Positions 1 through 7,200 of a stretch of DNA of 11,852 bases are shown here, in pieces. This DNA is from an uncultured Clostridia bacterium (GTDB taxonomy: Bacteria; Bacillota; Clostridia; Lachnospirales; CAMVHY01). Each line of letters starts with the position of its first letter. Position 1 is the first letter of the stretch. The translations under genes were made by a program, and so were the position numbers. The notes under the pieces are model-generated. The model searched no databases. It was not told the origin of the DNA and saw nothing but the letters and a program-made list of their open reading frames with translations. The stretch is from the NCBI GenBank assembly GCA_946415665.1, contig CAMKTI010000050.1, forward strand, positions 1 through 11,852, given 5' to 3'.

Positions 1-145
1 CCATCATTTAACAAGCAAAGATTTGCACTAAATTTAAGTTACATAAAATTACATAATTTCGAACAAATATCTCCACGTTCTATCTTTTGTCCATCATTTA
101 ACAAGCAAAGATTTGCACTAAATTTAAGTTACATAAAATTACATA
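1..145. repeat. 55-bp direct repeat, two copies, 90-bp period
   Basis: Positions 1-55 and 91-145 are identical by eye; 35 unique bases (56-90) separate them. Copy 1 begins at the first base of the window, so more units may lie to the left. Each copy contains a short dyad, GCAAA-ga-TTTGC (15-26 and 105-116), and two TTACAT words ten bases apart (39-44 and 49-54 in copy 1). No open frame of useful length runs through it. The unit is longer than a usual CRISPR repeat and no cas gene is present. It could be a non-coding tandem repeat, the end of a longer array, or a repeated binding site. Confidence 0.85.
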
Positions 146-160
146 TGCGCGCGATGTAAT
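138..160. other. hairpin with GC-rich loop at the repeat edge
   Basis: ATTACAT (138-144) pairs with ATGTAAT (154-160) around the nine-base loop ATGCGCGCG. The left arm lies inside the second copy of the direct repeat and the right arm lies outside it, so only this copy can form the structure. Alternating CGCG is notable in such AT-rich DNA. No T-run follows, so it is not a terminator. Function unknown. Confidence 0.45.
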
Positions 161-332
161 CAAAAAATGACAATAAAAATTATTTATCACACAAAAAACT
201 TTTAATTTAAATTATTATTTCCATTGCTTTTGAAGTGTTATTTAAAATTCAAAAAATATAGTCTGGCATCATAAAATAATTATGTTGGAAATTAAATGTG
301 CAATAAATAATTTATTCTATGAGATAGAAAAA

Positions 333-373
333 ATAATCTTGAGACAGAAGATTTTGTCCGGATTATCTTTTTT
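333..373 (+). terminator. terminator-like hairpin upstream of aroH
   Basis: ATAATC (333-338) pairs with GATTAT (361-366). An inner stem, GACAGA (343-348) with TTTGTC (353-358, one G-T pair), closes on a four-base loop. A CTTTTTT run follows. It would end transcription entering from the left, before the aroH promoter. No + strand gene ends nearby inside the window, so it may close a unit that begins outside or a non-coding transcript. Confidence 0.4.
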
Positions 374-414
374 GTAAAAAAAAATTTTGATTAAACAGAG
401 ATTAATTTTTGTAG

Positions 415-443
415 TTGTATTTAATTATCATGTGTTTTATATT
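415..443 (+). promoter_or_regulatory. sigma-A-like promoter for aroH-cmk
   Basis: TTGTAT (415-420), a 17-base spacer and TATATT (438-443) make a good vegetative promoter. Predicted transcription starts near 450, giving a short leader of about 40 bases before the aroH ATG at 490. It lies just after the terminator-like hairpin, as expected at a boundary between transcription units. Confidence 0.55.
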
Positions 444-489
444 TCTATGGTGATAAATTTTTTTAAAGTTGGTGAAAGTAAAAAATAAA

Positions 490-852
490 ATGATGATTTA
501 TAGTGTACGAGGGGCCGTGACTGTAAAAAAAAATTCGGTGCAAGAAATTGAATTTGCAACACGTGATTTATTGCTTGAGATAATAAAAAAAAATAATCTC
601 GAGATAAAAAATATTACTCAGATTATTTTTTCTGCGACACGAGATATAACAAAAATTTATCCCGCTGTTTATGCGAGAAAAATTGGAGTCGTGAATGCAA
701 GTTTGTTTTGCGTGCAAGAGATGTATGTAGAAAATTCTTTGCCAATGTGCATTAGAGTTTTATTAAATTTTTATGGAGGGTATCAAGCGGACAAAAAAAT
801 ATTTAATATTTATTTAGGGGAAGCAAAAAAATTGCGTCCTGATTTGGGTTGA
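490..852 (+). CDS. aroH: chorismate mutase, AroH type
   Basis: Converts chorismate to prephenate in phenylalanine/tyrosine synthesis; soluble, cytoplasmic. The 120-residue product is the right size for the monofunctional AroH (Bacillus subtilis-type) family and follows it closely: the start resembles MMI..RGA.TV and the end LRPDL. From this start, the residues that form the B. subtilis active site are all recognisable: Arg7, Arg63, Cys74, Glu77 (in CVQEM), Arg89 (in CIRV), Tyr108 and Arg116. The frame is open back to a TTG at 469. I chose ATG 490 because GGTGAAAG (471-478) lies about 11 bases upstream and because Arg7 then falls at the family position; ATG 493 is possible. cmk follows after 35 bases, a pairing common in Clostridia, so the two are probably co-transcribed from the promoter at 415-443. 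Confidence 0.93.
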   Translation: MMIYSVRGAVTVKKNSVQEIEFATRDLLLEIIKKNNLEIKNITQIIFSATRDITKIYPAVYARKIGVVNASLFCVQEMYVENSLPMCIRVLLNFYGGYQADKKIFNIYLGEAKKLRPDLG

Positions 853-887
853 TTTTTTTTATTTAAAAAGGAGTTTATGAAAATAAA

Positions 888-1559
888 ATGAAAATTGCAA
901 TTGATGGACCAAGTGGAGTTGGAAAATCAACTTTGGCAAAAGAAATAGCCATGAAATTTAATTTATTATATTTAGATACGGGAGCAATGTATCGGACGGT
1001 TGCATATTATTTTTTAAAATATAATTTAGATTATAATCTTGAAAATAAAGATGAGCTAGAAAAAATAAATATTGATTTGATTTCTAGGGCGGGTAGGGAC
1101 ATAAAAGTTTTTTTAAACGGTGAGGATGTTTCGCAATTTATTCGGGAAAAAAAAGTTGCTGAAGTGGCATCGGTTTTGGCAAAATATAAATCTGTGAGGA
1201 ATAAAATGGACTTATTGCAAAAAAAAATAGCGCGCGAAAAAAAAAATATAATAATGGATGGGAGAGATATCGGTTCGAATATTATGCCTGACGCGGATTT
1301 GAAATTTTATCTTGATGCGGATATTATTATTAGAACTAAAAGGCGTATGAAAGATTTAAATTTAAATTTGGAAGATAAAATTGCGTTTGATGAGATTTAT
1401 AAAAAAATATCAGAGCGGGATTATAATGATTTAAATCGTAAATTTAATCCGTTAAAGCGAGTTGCAGAAGCAATTTTTATAGATACAAGTAATATGACTT
1501 TTGCACAGGTAAAGCAGCAAGTTTTTGATATAATTGAGTGTAAATTAAAAAACGGTTAA
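888..1559 (+). CDS. cmk: cytidylate kinase
   Basis: Phosphorylates CMP and dCMP to the diphosphates with ATP, recycling cytidine nucleotides from RNA and lipid turnover; cytoplasmic. At 223 residues it is full length for the short bacterial Cmk. Visible motifs: P-loop GPSGVGKS (7-14), the nucleotide-binding DTGAMYR (30-36), MDGRDIG (123-129), and the lid and C-terminal elements ERDYNDLNR (177-185) and FIDTS (197-201). AAAGGAG (867-873) is 14 bases before this ATG but only 3 before an earlier ATG at 877. That earlier ATG opens a four-codon frame (MKIK) whose TGA overlaps the cmk start as ATGA, so translational coupling or a small start duplication is possible. In many Clostridia plsC or ispH follows; here a tRNA gene does. 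Confidence 0.95.
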   Translation: MKIAIDGPSGVGKSTLAKEIAMKFNLLYLDTGAMYRTVAYYFLKYNLDYNLENKDELEKINIDLISRAGRDIKVFLNGEDVSQFIREKKVAEVASVLAKYKSVRNKMDLLQKKIAREKKNIIMDGRDIGSNIMPDADLKFYLDADIIIRTKRRMKDLNLNLEDKIAFDEIYKKISERDYNDLNRKFNPLKRVAEAIFIDTSNMTFAQVKQQVFDIIECKLKNG

Positions 1560-1575
1560 AAAATTTATTTTGGTA

Positions 1576-1604
1576 TTGACTTTATGTTTTTGATATGGTA
1601 GCTT
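1576..1604 (+). promoter_or_regulatory. promoter of the tRNA-Ser gene
   Basis: TTGACT (1576-1581), 17 bases, then TAGCTT (1599-1604). The predicted start near 1611 is about eight bases upstream of the mature tRNA 5' end, a normal tRNA layout. It begins 16 bases after the cmk stop codon, and no terminator is seen between them, so some read-through from cmk is likely too. Confidence 0.6.
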
Positions 1605-1618
1605 AGACTTGTTTTTTT

Positions 1619-1706
1619 GGAGAAGTACTCAAGAGGCTGAAGAGGTGCCCCTGCTAAGGGTATAGGTCGAGCGATCGGCGCGAGGGTTCAAATCCCTCCT
1701 TCTCCG
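1619..1706 (+). tRNA. tRNA-Ser (anticodon GCU)
   Basis: An 88-base class II tRNA that reads AGC/AGU serine codons. Acceptor arms GGAGAAG (1619-1625) and CTTCTCC (1699-1705) pair fully, with discriminator base G1706. The anticodon stem TGCCC/GGGTA holds the loop CTGCTAA with anticodon GCT at 1653-1655. A long variable arm (about 1663-1681) is typical of serine tRNAs. The T arm is GAGGG-TTCAAAT-CCCTC (1682-1698). CCA is not encoded; a T-run follows directly, so the 3' CCA must be added after transcription. Confidence 0.97.
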
Positions 1707-1738
1707 TTTTTTTGTGTAGGAATTTTTTTTAGTGTGCG

Positions 1739-1769
1739 CGTGAAAATTTGGTTTTTCACGTTTTTTTTT
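1739..1769 (+). terminator. rho-independent terminator after tRNA-Ser
   Basis: CGTGAAAA (1739-1746) pairs perfectly with TTTTCACG (1753-1760) around a six-base loop and is followed by nine Ts. It separates the tRNA (and cmk read-through) from the pyrG promoter. A shorter T-run directly after the tRNA (1707-1713) may also contribute. Confidence 0.85.
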
Positions 1770-1823
1770 GTGCAAAAAAATTTTTTTTAAAAAAACACTT
1801 TTTAAAATCTGATTCGATAAAAT

Positions 1824-1852
1824 TTGAAAACAGAAAATTACTCGTATATAAT
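1824..1852 (+). promoter_or_regulatory. strong promoter for pyrG and the ECF gene
   Basis: TTGAAA (1824-1829), exactly 17 bases, then a perfect TATAAT (1847-1852). Start of transcription is expected near 1859, leaving about 30 bases of leader. The leader has neither the GGG start nor the attenuator hairpin of B. subtilis pyrG, so CTP control by reiterative transcription is not apparent here. Confidence 0.8.
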
Positions 1853-1888
1853 TCTTTTGTAGAAAAATATTAGGAGCGAAAAAATAAA

Positions 1889-3526
1889 ATGAAGGCTAAG
1901 TATATTTTTGTAACTGGCGGAGTAGTTTCAGGATTGGGGAAAGGGATTACATGTGCTTCGCTTGGAAGATTATTAAAAGCGCGCGGTTTTAAAGTTGTGA
2001 TTCAAAAATTTGATCCGTATATAAATATTGATCCCGGAACTATGAATCCATATCAACATGGTGAAGTTTTTGTAACGGATGATGGCGGAGAAACTGATTT
2101 AGATATAGGACATTATGAGAGATTTATAAATGAAAACTTGACTAAACATAATAATACGACGTCGGGAAAAATTTATTGGGAGGTATTGAATAAAGAACGT
2201 AAGGGAAAATATTTAGGCGAGACAATTCAAGTAATTCCGCATATTACAGATGCGATAAAAGAAAAAATATTGTTGGCGGGCAAAAAAAATGTTGATGTAG
2301 TAATAAATGAAATTGGTGGAACAGTTGGCGATATGGAAAGTTTGCCATTTATTGAAGCAATAAGACAAATTGGTACAGAATTTAAGCGTGAAGATATTTT
2401 ATACATACACTTGACATTGATTCCGTATTTGCCAAAATCAAATGAAATGAAAACAAAGCCGACACAACATTCGGTAAAAGAGTTATTATCGCTTGGGATT
2501 CGTCCGGATATAATTATTTGTCGGACGGAAAAAAATATCTCGGGGAATATAAAAGATAAAATAGCATTGTTTTGTAATGTCGAAAAAAAATGTATTATAG
2601 AGAATATTGACTGTGATTGTTTGTATGAAGTTCCGATTTTAATGGAAAAAGAAAATTTGGGGAATATTGTTTGCGAGAAATTAAATTTAAAATATGAGAA
2701 AATTGATTTGGATGATTGGAAGTCTTATGTTTTTGGGCAAAATAGGATTGTTGATGAAATTGAAATTGGTTTGATTGGCAAATATGTAAAATTACATGAT
2801 TCTTATTTGTCTGTTGTAGAAGCTTTAAATCACGCAGGCGTTGAAAATAATATAAAGATAAAAATAAGATGGATTGACTCGGAAATTTTGGAGATTGATG
2901 ATTACGAAAAAATATTAAATGGATTGTGTGGGATAATTGTTCCGGGAGGATTTGGAACACGTGGTGTAGATGGAAAAATTAACGCAATAAAATTTGCCAG
3001 AGAAAAAAAAATTCCGTTTTTGGGAATTTGTTTAGGAATGCAATGCGCAGTCATAGAATTTGCTCGAAATGTCGCGAAGATATCGGATGCGAATAGTTCC
3101 GAATTTGAAATTGATTGTAAAAATCCTGTGGTAGATATAATGTCGAGTCAAAAAAGTATTAATGAAAAAGGCGGAACAATGCGTTTGGGAGATTATACAT
3201 GTGTTTTAGAAAAAAATTCTTTCGCGTATAAAATTTATGGCGAGCAAGATTTAATTCATGAGCGACACAGACACAGACTTGAATTTAATAATTTATATCG
3301 CGAAAAATTAATTCATGCCGGATTAAAAATTTCAGGAATGTCAGAAGATAAGGAGCGCGTTGAAATAATAGAGCTTGACGAAAATCAGCATCCATTTTTT
3401 GTTGGCGTGCAATTTCATCCAGAATTTAAATCTCGCCCGAATAAACCTCATCCGTTGTTTAAATGTTTTGTAAAAAAATCTTGTGAGTTAAATGAGTTAG
3501 AATGGAGAAAAAAAAATGGAAAATAA
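1889..3526 (+). CDS. pyrG: CTP synthase (glutamine-hydrolysing)
   Basis: Makes CTP from UTP using ATP and ammonia released from glutamine, the last step of pyrimidine nucleotide synthesis; cytoplasmic and active as a tetramer in the family. The 545 residues match the usual length. The N-terminal synthetase domain (about 1-270) has GGVVSGLGKG (10-19), the stretch DDGGETDLDIGHYERF (64-79) and GGTVGDMES (143-151). The C-terminal class I glutamine amidotransferase domain has the nucleophile Cys381 in GICLGMQ and the His510/Glu512 pair in FHPEF. AGGAG (1872-1876) sits 12 bases before the ATG. The last 11 bases overlap the next gene, indicating co-transcription with the ECF transporter subunit. Catalytic residues look intact, so it should be functional. 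Confidence 0.98.
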   Translation: MKAKYIFVTGGVVSGLGKGITCASLGRLLKARGFKVVIQKFDPYINIDPGTMNPYQHGEVFVTDDGGETDLDIGHYERFINENLTKHNNTTSGKIYWEVLNKERKGKYLGETIQVIPHITDAIKEKILLAGKKNVDVVINEIGGTVGDMESLPFIEAIRQIGTEFKREDILYIHLTLIPYLPKSNEMKTKPTQHSVKELLSLGIRPDIIICRTEKNISGNIKDKIALFCNVEKKCIIENIDCDCLYEVPILMEKENLGNIVCEKLNLKYEKIDLDDWKSYVFGQNRIVDEIEIGLIGKYVKLHDSYLSVVEALNHAGVENNIKIKIRWIDSEILEIDDYEKILNGLCGIIVPGGFGTRGVDGKINAIKFAREKKIPFLGICLGMQCAVIEFARNVAKISDANSSEFEIDCKNPVVDIMSSQKSINEKGGTMRLGDYTCVLEKNSFAYKIYGEQDLIHERHRHRLEFNNLYREKLIHAGLKISGMSEDKERVEIIELDENQHPFFVGVQFHPEFKSRPNKPHPLFKCFVKKSCELNELEWRKKNGK

Positions 3527-4133
3527 AATACGGAAGATTGTTTATTTTGCTGTTTTGTTCGCATTTGAGATATTTTTTTGTTTTACGCCGTTAGGTTCGA
3601 TTCCTATCGGACCGATTGTTGCAACGTTATCGATGTTACCTGTAATTTTAAGCGGTTTATTATTGGGAAAAAAAGCTGGATCGTTAATGGGTTTTTTTGC
3701 CGGGTTATTTAGTTTTTTAGTTTGGACATTTATGCCACCAGCTCCAGTGATGGCATTTATTTTTACTCCGTTTTATAATTTCGGAGATATAAATGGAAAT
3801 ATATTTAGCTTAATAATTTGTTTTCTCCCGAGGATTTTAACTGGTTTATTTACGAGTTTAAGTTTTGATTTTTTTAATAAGATTTTTAAAGACAAAAAGC
3901 GTTTTTTAACAATAATTTTGAGTAGCGTGATTGGGAGTTTGACAAATACGTTTGGCGTTTTAGGTTTTATATTTTTATTTTTTGGTACGCAATATGAAAA
4001 AATAATTGGTCAGCCGATATTGATTATTTTATCGACAGTGATTTTAACAAACGGAATTCCAGAAGCGATTATAAGCGCCATAATTTCGGTTTTGATTTTC
4101 AAGATATTAAAAACAGAATTGCATAGAAGATAA
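3516..4133 (+). CDS. ECF transporter S component (vitamin uptake), substrate uncertain
   Basis: A 205-residue, very hydrophobic protein with about six membrane segments (roughly 8-26, 30-50, 55-75, 92-115, 128-157, 166-198). The N-terminal stretch with IPIGPIVATLSMLPVIL, the short glycine-rich loop LLLGKKAGSLMGF and the later CFLPRILTG are what I associate with substrate-binding subunits of energy-coupling factor transporters. Such S components bind a vitamin and dock on a shared EcfT/EcfA membrane and ATPase unit, which is not encoded here. The pattern reminds me most of the pantothenate-type (PanT) group, but that is memory-based and weak. GGAG (3504-3507) lies 8 bases before the ATG; the start overlaps the end of pyrG. 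A diverged copy of its 3' portion occurs at 8194-8292. Confidence 0.8.
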   Translation: MENKIRKIVYFAVLFAFEIFFCFTPLGSIPIGPIVATLSMLPVILSGLLLGKKAGSLMGFFAGLFSFLVWTFMPPAPVMAFIFTPFYNFGDINGNIFSLIICFLPRILTGLFTSLSFDFFNKIFKDKKRFLTIILSSVIGSLTNTFGVLGFIFLFFGTQYEKIIGQPILIILSTVILTNGIPEAIISAIISVLIFKILKTELHRR

Positions 4134-4170
4134 AGCCAACCAGAGTTAAAAGTTTTATTTTTGCATAAAA

Positions 4171-4204
4171 AAAACCGTATAAAGACATGTTTATACGGTT
4201 TTTT
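4171..4204. terminator. bidirectional terminator between convergent units
   Basis: A 13-bp perfect stem, AAAACCGTATAAA (4171-4183) with TTTATACGGTTTT (4190-4202), closes on the loop GACATG. An A-run lies to the left and a T-run to the right, so it works in both directions. It ends the pyrG-ECF transcript on the + strand and the 1289-codon gene on the - strand, whose stop codon is 17 bases away. Confidence 0.93.
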
Positions 4205-4221
4205 GTTTGTTTAAAAAAATT

Positions 4222-7200
4222 TCAAATCAGATTCGTTTGTGATTTTACATTTCCTAACTCATTGAACAGTGGTTTCTCATCAGATGCATTATTATTCGAG
4301 ATATTTTCTTCTTTCTTATTGGCAATTTCCAAATTCGAATTCGTTTTATTTTTATCGTAATTATCTCCAGAATTAATAAAAGTCTCTATGTTTTTACAGC
4401 CTAAGTTTTCTATCTCAGAAATAACACTTTCAATATTTTCGAGCTGTGTCCGTAACCTATTTAATTCATTTTCCATAGACTTTACTTTACTAAAATACAA
4501 AATACCGCAACCTATCCAGCCTAAAACTGGAACCAAATTAAACCAATAAAATTTTTTACAGTAATTAATTTCATCATTTAAGCCACTAATTTTTTTTGTT
4601 AAACGATCTTTTTCGTCTTTTTGTTCTTTATATTGCGTTAAAACATTTTTCTCTTGGTCGTTATTTATTACTGATTTCAAACATTCTTTTATATAAGCAA
4701 AAAAATATTTCTTTTGCGATGGTAAACAAAAATCAAATTTCTTATCTTTTACAATATGCGCCAAACATTCCACAAATCGCTCATTTTGTAAATAGCGTTT
4801 CAAATTATCAAAATCAAAAAACGTTATTATAAAATTATTAATTTCGTTTTTAGCATCGTCACTCATATTTTTATCTTTTTCGATGAGCTGAATAAAATAA
4901 TCAAAAATAATTACTGATTCATCAAGAAGGTATTTGTTTTGTTTAACCAAATTGACATGATGAATAGATATTTGATCTAAAAAATCATACAAAAATGGGT
5001 TTATATCTTTATCACCTTCTAGAATTTTATCAGAGACACACTTTAACATGTTTTTTGATCTTTCATGCCTAGAATAGGCATTGTCATGATTTTCCGCAAA
5101 TATAGTCCATGCCAAACTACCAAAAGCAATTTTGCTAAATTTATCTTTTTTACAAAGTGCACAGAAATCACGTATATATTCCTCAAAGTTCGGATAAAAT
5201 ATATTGACTAATTTATTTTTCTCGGAAAAATACTTGTCATCCGTATGAACTTCATTTTTTCCGCTGTTTTTATACACATACATCGATTGCTCATAAAAGA
5301 AAAACAATAACTTGAGTTTCATTTCCGGAGATAAATTACCCGACAAATATTTTAATATATCATCATAAACATGAGGACCGTAAGGATTATCTACGGTTTT
5401 AGCCTCTCGCGCTATAATTTTATCTATGCAAAAATCAGGCGAATCGCAATCTTGTATCAAAGCAAAAATTAAAACAAATATTTTATGATCGTTTTGGCCA
5501 TTCTGATTTTTTTCAATCAGCTCATTAATTTTTTGTAATAAATCCTTGTCATAAGATAAACTGCGAATATTTGAAAACAACAAACCATTCGATTTAAAAA
5601 AGTTATTATTTGCATCTTTATCATTTATTGATTTTTTTATATCATCCTCAAAAAAATCAAGTATGCCATCGATAACATCCAGTTTTGTTATTACTCCACA
5701 ACCTTTACTTAGATGATAATACGAAAATTTTTTAGTTCTGTCTTTTAAGCAGGAACAATACTTTCCTAAATAGGAATCATCGCCCAGATTTAAATCACTC
5801 GCATCTTTGCGGACTAAATGACGGTCAACAGTTAACATATCTATTGCCATGCGTTTAATCTCAAGTCTATCCTTCTCATCAATTTTTTTATTTTTCGTTG
5901 ACAACTCATCGGCAAATAATTTTTTAATGTCTGTTATATATTGGGAGAAATTTATGTTACAAATTTTACCGTCGTCAACCCAGGCATTTGTCTCAGGAAG
6001 GAAATAACTCAAGGCTAAAATTTTAAATTTATAACGGTCCTTATGATCATCAATATTTTTCGCTAAATCTAAAATATAATCAATCGTCAATTCTTGTTTT
6101 GGATTACGAAAATTTTCGTCTTGTGAAATATCTAATACGAGTAACAAAAATTTCATAACACGTAAACTTTTACTACCGACAAATCGAACATCTTGTTTTT
6201 CTCCATTAATTTCCACAGAGTAAATTTGTCCAGTTTCATTGAAGAACATACTTTTGTTATCAATTATAAATTCGCTGATAGCCTGAGTAGAAAAATTATT
6301 TTCCAAACCATTTTTTATAAACTCGGTAATTTGATCATGTTTACCTATACATAAAGCATTAATCAATTCTTGATCATCTGCCAAATCATGTCTGTTATCG
6401 AATAAAAAATTTATCAACTCATTGGTAGATTCGTCCTTATTCAGAAATTTATCTTTATAAAATTTTAAAAGACGATTTTCTGTTTTCCAACGAATATAAC
6501 CATCGCTAAACAATATTTTGTATAATTTTTCATAATATTCATTAAACATATTATCTTCCACATTACGCCTGCATTTTCTAACAAAACTTAACAACTTAAA
6601 TTTCATTTCTGTATTTAATTTTTTTTGCAAAACCGTCTCATTAGCAAACCGTTCAGCTATAACAAAAGGATTAAAGTAATGCAATCCATCATTATTATTT
6701 TGAAGCAACGCTAACACTAAAGTAAATATTTTATAATCATTTTGATTATGTTCGTTCTCTTTGAGTAACTCATCAATTTTTTTTAGCAAAACTTTATCTG
6801 AAAACAAATTACGGATATCAAAGAACAAAAACCCTGTATACCAAAAAAAGTTTACCACTTTGTTACCATTATTATCAACGAGTTTTTTTATATAATCTGC
6901 GGCAAAGTCCAAAATATTATTCAGTCCAGCCGATTTTTTCTCTCGTGGGTAATTGTTATCACCCCAAATTAAAAACAATTTCTGTATACGATCTGCATCA
7001 TCGCCAACAAAATTTATCTCACCATCTGGATTTTTAAAATCTTTAATATCGTCTGGAATAAAATTTAGTATATCATTAATTTCACTAATTTCATCAATTT
7101 CACTAACTTCACTAATTTCACTAATTTCACTTTCATCTTCACTTTCATCAATTTCATTGAGATCATTTGCAATAACAGAAGATTCTTGTGTGCTTTGATC

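Noticed and set aside
1..145. CRISPR array
   Set aside because: Only two copies are visible, the repeat is 55 bases with a single 35-base interval, and no cas gene occurs in the window.
282..377. Small + strand frame of 31 codons starting MLEIKCAINN
   Set aside because: It has no ribosome binding site, overlaps the terminator-like hairpin at 333-373 and is short enough to arise by chance.
1830..1888. Attenuator or reiterative-transcription control of pyrG as in Bacillus
   Set aside because: The predicted transcript does not begin with GGG and no terminator hairpin lies between promoter and ATG.
2595..2960. - strand open frame inside pyrG
   Set aside because: It is the antisense shadow of a fully conserved CTP synthase frame.
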